A DNA stretch of 64,000 nt from Deltaproteobacteria bacterium (GTDB taxonomy: Bacteria > Desulfobacterota > SM23-61), in the NCBI GenBank assembly GCA_016875165.1, contig VGSF01000004.1, positions 46,602-110,601 on the forward strand. Reading direction: 5' to 3'. A model generated the notes under the pieces. That model was not told where the DNA came from. It saw only the letters and a program-made list of their open reading frames with translations, and made no database searches. Below, in pieces: positions 34,735 to 42,836 of the stretch. Both the position numbers and the translations under genes were made by a program. The number at the start of each line of letters is the position of its first letter. Position 1 is the stretch's first letter.

Positions 34735-36309
34735 ATGCGAAAATCCGGCTCAATTGAAAGGGTCCATTTCCGGATCGTCGATTCCATGGAGGAGACTTCC
34801 GGAAGGCCCGCCCCGGAGACGCCGTTTCGTATCCTCATCATGGGGGATTTCAGCGGCCGGGCAAACCGGGGTTTGGCTTCGGGGGCAGCCCGCGTTCGAA
34901 ATCCCGTACTGGTGGACCGGGACAATTTCGATGAGGTGCTGGCGAAGCTGGGCGTCGAGATCCACCTGCCCATGGGAAAAAAGGCGCCGCCTCTGAAGCT
35001 CTGCTTCCGGGAGCTGGAGGATTTCCACCCCGACCAACTCTTCGAACGGGTGCAACCGCTGGAAGCGCTGCGGGATGCCCGGCGGAAGCTGGCCGATCCC
35101 CGGACTTTTGCGGCCGCCGCAGAGGAATTTGGGGGTCGGACAGGGACGAAGCTCCCTCCGGAAAGGAAAGAGCCCCCTTCCGGAGAACCTGTTTCGGGTC
35201 CACGACCTTCAGCGCCGGAAATGGCCGGGCTGACCTCGGGCAGCCTGTTGGACCAGATCCTGGAAGAGAAAGAAGGAAAGCCAGACAAAGGGCCAGCCAG
35301 GGACACGTCGGAATGGGGCGCATTCCTTCGGGAAATCGTCCGTCCTTACGTGATTCCCCGCGACGACCCCCGGCAAGCGGAAATGATATGTTCCCTCGAT
35401 GCTGCTGCTGCCGGGCTGATGCGCGCGATCCTGCATCACCCCGATTTCCAGGCCCTGGAAGCCGCCTGGCGAGCGGTCCGTTTCCTCGTATCGAGGGTGG
35501 AGACTGACGCCCAACTACGGCTATACTTTATGGACATCTCCAAGGCCGAGCTATCTGCTGACCTGGCAGCGGCAAAAGACCTGCGATCAACCGGGATGTA
35601 CCGGTTGCTGGTTGAAGAAACGGTCGAGACTCCCGGCGGCGAGCCGTGGGCGGTCCTGGGGGGCAACTATACTTTTGGCCCGAGCCGCGAAGATGCGGAA
35701 CTACTCGGCCGTATTGCGAAAATAGCCAGAGCCGCCGGCGCCCCATTTATCGCCCAGGCGAGCGACAGATTCCTGGGGTGTGAGTCGCTGGCCAAAACGC
35801 CCGATCCGAGAGAATGGAAGGGAATGACCGATACCGAAGGAAGCCAGGCATGGGAGGCGCTGAGAAAACACCCCGAGGCTTCCTACCTTGGCCTCGCTCT
35901 GCCACGATTTTTGCTCCGTCTTCCTTACGGCGCGGAAACAGACCCCACCGAACGATTTGCCTTCGAAGAAATGGCCGCCAGCCCGGAACATAATCATTAC
36001 TTATGGGGAAATCCCGCCTTTGCCTGTGTTTATTTAATAGCCCGGGCCTTCAGCCAGAACGGTTGGGACCTTCGTCCTGGAGTCATCCAGGAGATCGAAA
36101 ACCTTCCTCTGCATGTTTACAAGGAAGGGGGGGAGTCCCGGATCACCCCTTGTGCCGAGGTTTTGCTCACGGAACGAGCCGCTGAAATCATCCTGGATAA
36201 GGGCTTCATGCCTCTCTTGTCTTTAAAAAATCGAGATATAATTCGACAGGCCCGCTTCCAGTCTCTGACAGATCCTCCATCTCCTCTGGCGGGGCGATGG
36301 ATGGAGTGA
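34735..36309 (+). CDS. Fused TssB-TssC-like sheath protein with shortened TssC part
   Basis: A 524-residue protein joining two sheath subunits. Residues about 8-125 match TssB (FRILIMGDFSGR, VDRDNFDEVL, FRELEDFHPDQLFERV). A Pro/Glu linker follows (about 125-165). Residues about 200-510 match TssC (LHHPDFQALEAAWRAVRFLV, WAVLGGNYTFGPSREDAELL, APFIAQAS, RLPYGAETDP, YLWGNPAFACVYL, CAEVLLTERAAEIILDKGFMPLLSLKN). The last TssC block (the region of RFAHYLKSMMRDKIG and after, about 130 residues) is absent. The separate tssB and tssC are complete, so this is an additional paralogue. It may cap, modulate or dock onto the sheath (inference). High GC and the different codon style suggest separate acquisition. 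Confidence 0.85.
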   Translation: MRKSGSIERVHFRIVDSMEETSGRPAPETPFRILIMGDFSGRANRGLASGAARVRNPVLVDRDNFDEVLAKLGVEIHLPMGKKAPPLKLCFRELEDFHPDQLFERVQPLEALRDARRKLADPRTFAAAAEEFGGRTGTKLPPERKEPPSGEPVSGPRPSAPEMAGLTSGSLLDQILEEKEGKPDKGPARDTSEWGAFLREIVRPYVIPRDDPRQAEMICSLDAAAAGLMRAILHHPDFQALEAAWRAVRFLVSRVETDAQLRLYFMDISKAELSADLAAAKDLRSTGMYRLLVEETVETPGGEPWAVLGGNYTFGPSREDAELLGRIAKIARAAGAPFIAQASDRFLGCESLAKTPDPREWKGMTDTEGSQAWEALRKHPEASYLGLALPRFLLRLPYGAETDPTERFAFEEMAASPEHNHYLWGNPAFACVYLIARAFSQNGWDLRPGVIQEIENLPLHVYKEGGESRITPCAEVLLTERAAEIILDKGFMPLLSLKNRDIIRQARFQSLTDPPSPLAGRWME

Positions 36310-36321
36310 TAGGATTACCCC

Positions 36322-36780
36322 ATGGCCCGCTACCAAGTTCCCGTATACTCGCAGAAGACCCTGGCTCTTTGCTGGGAAGCCTGTGGTAAGATGATGTGGC
36401 ACTGGCGGCATAAGAACTTGAATGATTACGGCAAAAAGGCGGGCGATTATTTGAAGCTCAACAAAGGCCTGACTGAGGAGGAGATGGATTCATTTTATAA
36501 GCAGTTGGGCCTTCGGTCTTTGGCCCGTCCAAAGGGCGCCAATTTGCGGCATGCCCTGAAATGGAGCCCGGTAATCTTTACCGAGATAGGTAAAGGACCG
36601 GGCCACGCGCTGGTGGCCGGCGGCTACGACGACAAGACCCGCAAATATACGGTCATCAATCCCTGTTTGGTCCAGGTTGTGGACTTCGGGGGCGGAGCCG
36701 ACACTTGTGCGCAGGGTACGGTCCCGCGGGAAATTAGGAAGGTCGATAGACAATTGGGTAAGTACATCTGGTACTGGTAG
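36322..36780 (+). CDS. Papain-like cysteine protease, C70/AvrRpt2-like; candidate T6SS effector
   Basis: A 152-residue single-domain protein. The segment QKTLALCWEACGKMMWHWR has the catalytic-cysteine pattern of C39/C70 peptidases, with Cys17 as nucleophile. His95 lies in GHALVAGGYDD and Asn113 in VINP, completing a Cys-His-Asn triad with spacing normal for AvrRpt2-type enzymes. There is no signal peptide. It starts 12 nt after the fused sheath gene and ends 111 nt before vgrG, so T6SS delivery is likely. No obvious immunity gene follows, so either the target is outside bacteria or protection comes from elsewhere. Confidence 0.75.
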   Translation: MARYQVPVYSQKTLALCWEACGKMMWHWRHKNLNDYGKKAGDYLKLNKGLTEEEMDSFYKQLGLRSLARPKGANLRHALKWSPVIFTEIGKGPGHALVAGGYDDKTRKYTVINPCLVQVVDFGGGADTCAQGTVPREIRKVDRQLGKYIWYW

Positions 36781-36891
36781 GAAGGATTGCTCGAGTGACA
36801 GGACCCCAGTCTATAAAGCTTTGGTTGGATGCGGACTCAACGCGAAAGACAGTCCTAATAGCATACTCAAAGCCTAACCAAGGAGGACCCC

Positions 36892-38958
36892 GTGGCTTAT
36901 ACACAGGATAACAGTCTTATTGCCGTTAATACTCCGCTGGGTAAGGATGTCCTGTTACTTACGGGATTTAATGGGACCGAAGGCCTTTCTCGACTTTTTA
37001 GTTTTGAACTGGACATGCTCTCCGAGAATCCCGACATCCCCTTTGCGGATATTATCGGGAAGAACGTTACGGTTTCCATCCTGTTAGCCGATGGGGAGAA
37101 ACGGTTTTTTAACGGGCTAATTTCCCACTTTTCCCAGGGGAGGGGCGAAGCCGAAGGAGGAGGAGACATTCGATTGTCCCATTACCGGGCCGAGATGGTT
37201 CCGTGGCTCTGGCTGCTCACCCAGACTGCAGATTCCAGGATATTCCAGAAGCTTTCGGCGCCCGAGATCGTGGAGAAGATCTTCCAGGAGAAAGGTTTCT
37301 CGGACTTCCGGCTGCTCCTCAACGGCAGCTACCCGAAGAGGGACTACTGCGTTCAGTACCGGGAGACGGATTTTAACTTTGTTTCCCGTCTATTGGAAGA
37401 AGAGGGGATTTATTATTTTTTCATCCACGAAGAAAAAATGCATACCCTGGTTCTGGCCGACGCCCCGGAAAAGCATAAACCATGCCCCAAGCAGGAATCA
37501 GCGCAATATCAGACAACCTCAAGCGGATGGCTGGAAGAGGATGTAATTACCAGCCTGGAAAAGGTGCAGGAAATAAGGCCGGGGAAATATACCCTGAATG
37601 ACTTTAACTTTGAGGCCCCCAGCACCAGTTTGAAGGTGGATGTTCCCAGTAAAATCAAATTGGGTCCCGGCGAGCGTGAGGTCTATGACTATCCGGGGCT
37701 TTACGCCAAGAAGCAGGAGGGAAATCAGTTCGTCAATGTACGCATGGAGGAGGAAGAGGCAAGAATTACAACGGTCATCGGTTCCGGTGTCTGCAGAGCC
37801 TTTACCAGCGGATACCGGTTTAAGCTTCTGGGCTCCTACCGCCAAGATATGGATGGAAAGGAATTTATTTTGACCTCCCTCAGCCATGGGGTAACCCAGT
37901 TGGGGTACACAACTAAGTCTTCGGCGGACATGAAGGGGTTCGCTTACGCGAATAATTTTACCTGTATTCCTTTTGACGTTCCCTACCGGCCGCCGCGGGA
38001 TAGTGTCAAGCCGGTGGTGCGGGGGACGCAGACGGCCATCGTGGTGGGACCGGGTGGGGAGGAGATTTATACGGACAAATATGGCCGGGTGAAGGTGCAG
38101 TTTCACTGGGACCGGGAGGGGAAGAGGAATGAGAACAGTTCCTGCTGGGTTCGGGTAGCCCAGCTCTGGGCGGGACCGGGATGGGGGGCGATGTATATCC
38201 CGCGGATCGGGCAGGAGGTGGTAGTCGATTTTCTGGAAGGCGATCCGGACCGGCCCATTATTATTGGGACGGTATACCATGGATCGAATATGCCGCCCTA
38301 TCCGCTGCCCGACGACAAGACCAAAAGCGCCATCAAATCAGACTCCTCTCTTGGGGGGGGCGGCTTTAATGAAATTCGCTTCGAAGACAAGAAGGGGCAG
38401 GAACAGGTCTTCATCCATGCGGAGAAGAACCAGGACATCCGGGTCAAAAATAATTTGCGGGAATGGATCGGGAACGAAACCCATCTGATTGTGAAAAAAG
38501 ACCAGTTGGAAATGGCGGAGGGGGACAAACATCAGACGGTCAAAGGGGACCACAATCAGAAGGTTGACGGCACCGTCTCCCTCATGGTGGCAACGAACCA
38601 GCAAGAAAAGGTAGGAAATAGCTATGCGCTGGAGGCAGGCATGGAGATCCACCTCAAAGGCGGGATGAACGTGGTCATTGAATCTGGTACCACCCTCACG
38701 CTGAAAGTGGGCGGCAATTTCGTCAACATCAATCCCGGCGGGGTTTTCATTAAAGGCTCGATGGTGATGATCAACAGCGGCGGGGCTGCGGGTTCTGGAG
38801 CGGGCTCCTCACCGGCTGCCCCGAAGGAGCCACAAGAGGCAGATACGGCGAAACCGGGAAAGAAACCCCAATTGAGTCCCGCAGCGGGAGCTCCTTCCCC
38901 TCAGGCTCAAACCCTTAAGAGTGCGGCCAAATCGGGAACCCCGTTCTGCGAAACCTGA
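36892..38958 (+). CDS. vgrG: T6SS spike protein VgrG (TssI)
   Basis: VgrG trimers form the spike on the Hcp tube. The 688-residue product has the gp27-like part (LLTGFNGTEGLSRLFSFELDML, ISHFSQG, YCVQYRETDFNFVSRLLEEEGIYYFF), the gp5 OB-fold (TAIVVGPGGEEIYTDKYGRVKVQFHWDREG) and the beta-helix needle of repeated short strands (HQTVKGDHNQKVDGTVSL). After about residue 630 it carries an Ala/Pro/Lys-rich tail of about 55 residues instead of an effector domain, so cargo is probably carried through partners (PAAR-like protein, DUF4123 chaperone). The GTG start follows AAGGAGG. Confidence 0.96.
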   Translation: MAYTQDNSLIAVNTPLGKDVLLLTGFNGTEGLSRLFSFELDMLSENPDIPFADIIGKNVTVSILLADGEKRFFNGLISHFSQGRGEAEGGGDIRLSHYRAEMVPWLWLLTQTADSRIFQKLSAPEIVEKIFQEKGFSDFRLLLNGSYPKRDYCVQYRETDFNFVSRLLEEEGIYYFFIHEEKMHTLVLADAPEKHKPCPKQESAQYQTTSSGWLEEDVITSLEKVQEIRPGKYTLNDFNFEAPSTSLKVDVPSKIKLGPGEREVYDYPGLYAKKQEGNQFVNVRMEEEEARITTVIGSGVCRAFTSGYRFKLLGSYRQDMDGKEFILTSLSHGVTQLGYTTKSSADMKGFAYANNFTCIPFDVPYRPPRDSVKPVVRGTQTAIVVGPGGEEIYTDKYGRVKVQFHWDREGKRNENSSCWVRVAQLWAGPGWGAMYIPRIGQEVVVDFLEGDPDRPIIIGTVYHGSNMPPYPLPDDKTKSAIKSDSSLGGGGFNEIRFEDKKGQEQVFIHAEKNQDIRVKNNLREWIGNETHLIVKKDQLEMAEGDKHQTVKGDHNQKVDGTVSLMVATNQQEKVGNSYALEAGMEIHLKGGMNVVIESGTTLTLKVGGNFVNINPGGVFIKGSMVMINSGGAAGSGAGSSPAAPKEPQEADTAKPGKKPQLSPAAGAPSPQAQTLKSAAKSGTPFCET

Positions 38959-38972
38959 CCACACTAAGCAGC

Positions 38973-38991
38973 TAGGGCCCGTGAGGCCCTA
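38973..38991 (+). other. Short hairpin after vgrG
   Basis: TAGGGCC and GGCCCTA form a perfect 7-bp stem around a 5-nt loop, 15 nt after the vgrG stop and 20 nt before the DUF4123 start. No T run follows, so it is not a standard terminator; it may stabilise mRNA or be chance. Confidence 0.3.
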
Positions 38992-39010
38992 AAGAGAAGA
39001 AGGATAACCT

Positions 39011-39556
39011 ATGCTGTCTCCGGATCAGACCCAGAAGGTCATCAGCTATTTGTTTCGATCTGTGGAGGGGCAAGCTCCACGGGAAACCTATGTGATATTA
39101 GACGCGGCAAGGGACGATGGGATCTTTCCAAAGCTTGCCAACTTCGATACAGAAGACCTCTGCCTCTACCGTGGAGGTAAAGCCATCGAATTGGCCAACG
39201 TTGCGCCTTACCTGATAGATCTCAAGAGAGAGGATGCCTTTACCCAGTGGGTTCTCATGAATGGATGGGGAAAGAGCTGGGGAATCTTTTTCCAGTCCTC
39301 AGTCTCTTTTAAAGAACTCCACCGACATTTTCGGAAGTTCCTTATGGTATACGATGAAAAAGGAAAGCCGCTTTATTTTCGTTACTATGATCCAAGGGTT
39401 TTACGGGTATATCTGCCTACGTGCAATGAATCCGAACTCCAAATCCTATTCGGTCCTGTTGAGCGCTATTATGTTGAAGGGAAAGCAGAAAATCAGTTGA
39501 TTGAATTTGGCTGTACAGAGAAGTTTCAACTTTTTCAGAATGTAATCCAATGGTAA
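39011..39556 (+). CDS. DUF4123 effector chaperone (Tap/TEC family)
   Basis: DUF4123 proteins load cargo onto VgrG in T6SS. The 181-residue product matches the family pattern, with early ETYVILDAARD, then ECLY-like DLCLYRG, VAPYLIDLKRED, WGKSWGIFFQSSVSFKELHRHFRKFLMV and RYYDPRVLRVYLPTC. It lies directly after vgrG (52 nt) and before the first effector cassette, as is usual for these chaperones. Whether it serves one or several of the downstream effectors cannot be read from sequence. Confidence 0.88.
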   Translation: MLSPDQTQKVISYLFRSVEGQAPRETYVILDAARDDGIFPKLANFDTEDLCLYRGGKAIELANVAPYLIDLKREDAFTQWVLMNGWGKSWGIFFQSSVSFKELHRHFRKFLMVYDEKGKPLYFRYYDPRVLRVYLPTCNESELQILFGPVERYYVEGKAENQLIEFGCTEKFQLFQNVIQW

Positions 39557-39602
39557 CCGCAAGACTGTTCTCTTGTGGAACTGCGATGGGGAAATACCGA
39601 TC

Positions 39603-39962
39603 ATGTTGATCATTCGAAGAGAGCAATGGGATGTTTTAAGCCGGTACATGGTTCATCAGTTCGAAGATGATGTGGTGAAACATCTTCAGAGAAAATTTCC
39701 GCAAAAGACGGAAGGGATGCCGGACGGTGAGCTTCGTTTGTTGATTCAGGCCGGTACTGAAAATGCGCAAAGGTACGGGATCACCATCGAAGCGGATGTT
39801 GTCCGTTACCTTGAATGTATGATGACCTACGGGGTTGAATTTGATACTGACCCGTCGGCATCTTGGGCAGGAGAGATCCTGAATGATCCAGAACTTCTCG
39901 GGAGGGAAAAGACCAAGCTTCTCATTCAACACCTCGAAAAGGATTCCGAGGGGAAGACATGA
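39603..39962 (+). CDS. Small helical cassette protein, copy 1 (candidate effector adaptor)
   Basis: A 119-residue cytosolic protein, mainly helical. It is clearly related to the gene at 42480 and to both halves of the gene at 49711-50487. Shared features are an N-terminal IRxEQ-like segment, QFEDDVVKHLQRKFP, a central L...LI..G...A..YGI, and the C-terminal block FDTDPSASWAGEILND. All copies stand immediately upstream of a large T6SS-type effector; here the junction is an ATGA overlap with the metalloprotease gene. That fixed position suggests a chaperone or loading adaptor (inference). I do not recognise the family. ATG 39603 is chosen because it aligns with the start of copy 2. Confidence 0.85.
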   Translation: MLIIRREQWDVLSRYMVHQFEDDVVKHLQRKFPQKTEGMPDGELRLLIQAGTENAQRYGITIEADVVRYLECMMTYGVEFDTDPSASWAGEILNDPELLGREKTKLLIQHLEKDSEGKT

Positions 39963-41023
39963 CGATTACAACCGAAGGCTGCGGTTCTTCGACGAGAAGA
40001 GTGGGGGAGACTTCGGAACCATGCGGGGAGCCCCAACTGATCAACGCGCGGTGGCGGGAGGAGACGGTTAAATGTGGGGATGAGGCGGGAATGCTTGCGG
40101 AGACGGTCAATATTCCCGCAGGCACGGATGCCACCTTTACCCTCAAACGCACATCCGATAACGGGACGATAACCTCCGAGACCAGCAACACCCAGCCTTC
40201 GTCCGTGACGGGGACCTGGATAAGCCAGAAACCCTCAGACACCTGGAACGGGGCGGAAGTGAAATTCACGGCGGCCGCGGCCGGGCTGCGGGCGGATTCG
40301 CGGGACGCCCAGCTATCCTTCCATCGATATGCCAATATCGCTCAGGCCACGATCAGCGGGCGCATGGCCAGCACCAACCGCGAGGGGAAAAATTTTGGGT
40401 GGGATAAAAAAGTCCATATCGAATTTACCGACCGGCAGATGGTCTTGACCGTAAAAGTTCATTTTCTGAACCGGACCCAGCCCAGGCCGGAGCGGGGGAA
40501 GAAGGAGGAACCGGCGGATTACCGCACCCGCTGCGAGGCCGTTCCCATCGGGGGGCCGGTGCCGGAGGACGTCAAGCAGAACATCAAGAATACCATCGAA
40601 GGGGTCTACCGGGAGCAGCTGCACCTCCACCGGCATGATTGCCGGAGGGGAAACGCCTGCAACTGCAATCTCCGCTATCAATGCTGCAAGTTCAAGGTGG
40701 AAGTTCGCGCCGAATTTGTAGAAACCTCTGGGGACATGATCCACGAGGTCAATCTGTGGCCGGGAAGCGCCCGCGCCAACTCCAATCATTGGCACCGGAT
40801 CGAATCCCGCCCGGGGAAAACCTGGGCCCATGAGCTGGGACATCTCATGGGCTTTTATGATGAATACCCGGAAGGGGCCACCGGAAGTCCTCCCTGGCAG
40901 CCCGATGTAGAGGACAGCCTCATGGGAAGCGGCACCGACGTATATGATTATCATCTCGAGGAATTTCGGAGCTGGTTTTGCACCCAAAGCAGCGAACAGT
41001 TTGATCTGAAAAGGAACGCATGA
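39959..41023 (+). CDS. Metzincin-type zinc metalloprotease, candidate T6SS effector
   Basis: A 354-residue protein with a C-terminal metalloprotease domain. The motif AHELGHLMGFYDEY gives His291, Glu292, His295, Gly298 and Asp301 (HExxHxxGxxD), and Met322 in DSLMGSG fits a Met-turn, which together define metzincins with Asp as third ligand. The N-terminal half is beta-rich with a cysteine motif near the start (GCG, then EPC) that recurs in the PAD effector. A cysteine cluster (CRRGNACNCN, QCCK) lies around residues 228-242. There is no signal peptide. Overlaps of 4 nt on both sides tie it to the upstream small protein and the downstream periplasmic protein. The target substrate is unknown. 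Confidence 0.8.
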   Translation: MTITTEGCGSSTRRVGETSEPCGEPQLINARWREETVKCGDEAGMLAETVNIPAGTDATFTLKRTSDNGTITSETSNTQPSSVTGTWISQKPSDTWNGAEVKFTAAAAGLRADSRDAQLSFHRYANIAQATISGRMASTNREGKNFGWDKKVHIEFTDRQMVLTVKVHFLNRTQPRPERGKKEEPADYRTRCEAVPIGGPVPEDVKQNIKNTIEGVYREQLHLHRHDCRRGNACNCNLRYQCCKFKVEVRAEFVETSGDMIHEVNLWPGSARANSNHWHRIESRPGKTWAHELGHLMGFYDEYPEGATGSPPWQPDVEDSLMGSGTDVYDYHLEEFRSWFCTQSSEQFDLKRNA

Positions 41024-41913
41024 AGAAAGTTTCGATTCCCATCCTACTGGTATCGCTGATCCTGATGTATGGAGGATATTGTATGCCACAGGAACCTTTT
41101 CTCATTACCGCTTCTTTCCCGCTGGACGAAGGAGGTTTAGGGTACATTCTCAGAATCGATCAACTGGGAAATTCTGAGCTGAAGATGGAGACGAATGTGG
41201 AAAAACCCGAAGTTAACGCCATCGGCGTATATCAAATCTCCATCGGCCAGGAGAGGGCACAGGAACTGCGAAAAAATCTAAATCTACTCAGCAAGCGGCC
41301 ATTCCCGAAATCTCCCGAGGGCCCCCCCGGCACACCGATGGTCCGGGTGGCGTTGGAAGAGGGCGGCAAGACTGAACAGCGCTTCGTGGACCCGAGCACG
41401 TCGACACCGGCCATGTGCCAGGTAGCAGACCAGATCAAGAAAGTGGGAGAGGATGCTCTTAAGAACCCGGTTCAGGTAATCAGGATGTCCGCCAGTCTGG
41501 ACCAGGCCGAGATCGGCCGTTCGGCGAAGTTGAAAGTTGTCATCCGATTAACAGCGGACGGCGCGATGGAGAGTACCGTGAACGATCCGCTGCAGACTCA
41601 GTCAAAGACGAGGGGCTTCACGGTCTGGGGCGTACGTTCTGACCTGCCGGTCACCGAATTATGGCCTCAGCACTCCATTCATCAGAAATTGACGACTGAA
41701 TATCTGACCAAAGCGGATGTCCCCAAGGACCCCATGGAACCCGGATGTCTTACGCTCAAGCCTTCCCAAAAGGCTGAATATCAGTTTGAGGTCCCTATTT
41801 CCTGGGAACCCGGTGCCTATGCCGTCCGATTGATTTTTGAAACCAGCAGGATGGGAGGCAAGGCACTTCGTGGAAATATCCTCTCGATGCCGGTTCAATT
41901 GAAAGTAAAATAA
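41020..41913 (+). CDS. Exported protein, candidate immunity to the metalloprotease
   Basis: A 297-residue protein of unknown family. The first 20 residues (KKVSIPILLVSLILMYGG) form a signal or membrane anchor; a Cys at 21 is in a poor lipobox context. The rest looks beta-sandwich-like and periplasmic (VRMSASLDQAEIGRSAKL, YQFEVPISWEPGAYAVRLIF). It overlaps the protease stop by ATGA. A secreted product encoded right after a T6SS-type toxin is the standard position for an immunity protein, and its periplasmic location would predict that the protease acts in the periplasm. This is inference from context. Confidence 0.7.
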   Translation: MKKVSIPILLVSLILMYGGYCMPQEPFLITASFPLDEGGLGYILRIDQLGNSELKMETNVEKPEVNAIGVYQISIGQERAQELRKNLNLLSKRPFPKSPEGPPGTPMVRVALEEGGKTEQRFVDPSTSTPAMCQVADQIKKVGEDALKNPVQVIRMSASLDQAEIGRSAKLKVVIRLTADGAMESTVNDPLQTQSKTRGFTVWGVRSDLPVTELWPQHSIHQKLTTEYLTKADVPKDPMEPGCLTLKPSQKAEYQFEVPISWEPGAYAVRLIFETSRMGGKALRGNILSMPVQLKVK

Positions 41914-41991
41914 AGACTGGCCGAAAATGGGTGCGCCCTCGGAGCCTTTAAAGTTCACACCCCCGAATCTTACAATCAACGGAGAAGATTT

Positions 41992-42378
41992 ATGCCTTTT
42001 CAGGTATGCATGGGAACGACGTTGCAGTGCAGTTTTGGTATGGCGCCCAGCTCGCTGGTCGTTCTTCCTAAGAACAAGGTCTTAACCCAGACGCCGGATG
42101 CCAATATCATGGATAACATACCCATGGTAAACATCATGCCCTTCGGAATGTGCACCTCCATCGCGAATCCTGCGGTTGCGGCAGCAACAGCAGCGGCCTT
42201 AGGCGTTTTAACGCCGATGCCCTGTGTTCCTGTAATCCCGGCTCCCTGGGTCCCTGGGTCTCCGACCGTCCTTATCGGAAAGATGCCCGCTCTCAATAAT
42301 ACTTCTAAATTGATGTGCACCTGGGCCGGAGTGATTAGTATTACCAATCCAGGAGAAACGACGGTTCAGATACCGTAG
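41992..42378 (+). CDS. PAAR-like spike tip protein (DUF4280 family)
   Basis: A 128-residue protein with the DUF4280 pattern: CMGTTLQCSFG near the start, LTQTPDANIMDNIPMVNI, FGMCTSIANPAV, ALGVLTPMPC, PW..GSPTVLIG, and MCTWAGVISI. Such proteins sharpen VgrG spikes or equivalent tips in contractile systems and carry effectors. It lies between two effector cassettes, 101 nt before the small protein of the PAD cassette, so it may be the tip for one or both. No other PAAR protein is in the window. Confidence 0.85.
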   Translation: MPFQVCMGTTLQCSFGMAPSSLVVLPKNKVLTQTPDANIMDNIPMVNIMPFGMCTSIANPAVAAATAAALGVLTPMPCVPVIPAPWVPGSPTVLIGKMPALNNTSKLMCTWAGVISITNPGETTVQIP

Positions 42379-42479
42379 ACGGCCCATGCTTTGGGGCAAA
42401 GGAGGAACGAGGATCTGTGAGGAAATGTCAATAATCAAGTCTGACCCCGAGACCCCGAGAGGTCGATAGAGGGAGCACG

Positions 42480-42836
42480 ATGCTGAAGATCCGTGATAAA
42501 CAAATGAAGGCCTTCAGCGAATACATGCGGCGGCAATTCGAGGATCGTATGGCCACTCACCTTCGCCGGACATTCCCGCAGGCCACATCCGGCATGACTG
42601 ACGCGGCCCTCTTGTCCCTGATCCGCGAGGGGATCGAGAGGGCGGATACTTACGGCATTAAGCGCACAACGGATGTCCAAACGTTCCTCGAGTTCGTGGC
42701 TTGCTATGGCCTCAACTTCGACTCCGACCCGTCCACTGCTTGGGCCGGCAGGGTACTGCGCGACAGGACCCGAAATCCCTCAGAGAAGATGTATCTCTTG
42801 CACCAGCTTCGCCGCGAACGTGGAGGAGGGGAATGA
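42480..42836 (+). CDS. Small helical cassette protein, copy 2 (candidate effector adaptor)
   Basis: A 118-residue relative of the gene at 39603. The matching blocks are RRQFEDRMATHLRRTFPQ, ALLSLIREGIERADTYGI and FDSDPSTAWAGRVLRD. Identity to copy 1 is roughly 40 percent by eye. It overlaps the PAD gene by ATGA, so the two are translated together. The high conservation of FDxDPS.xWAG across copies that serve different enzymes suggests that this part contacts a shared partner such as the spike, not the cargo (inference). Confidence 0.85.
   Translation: MLKIRDKQMKAFSEYMRRQFEDRMATHLRRTFPQATSGMTDAALLSLIREGIERADTYGIKRTTDVQTFLEFVACYGLNFDSDPSTAWAGRVLRDRTRNPSEKMYLLHQLRRERGGGE

Noticed and set aside
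36781..36891. Sigma-54 promoter before vgrG and before hcp
   Set aside because: I looked for the TGGC-N8-TGC type pattern upstream of both genes and found no acceptable match.
42701..42832. Longer start for the PAD gene
   Set aside because: The 44 added residues are an out-of-frame reading of the small cassette gene; ATG 42833 has a strong ribosome site and the ATGA coupling.
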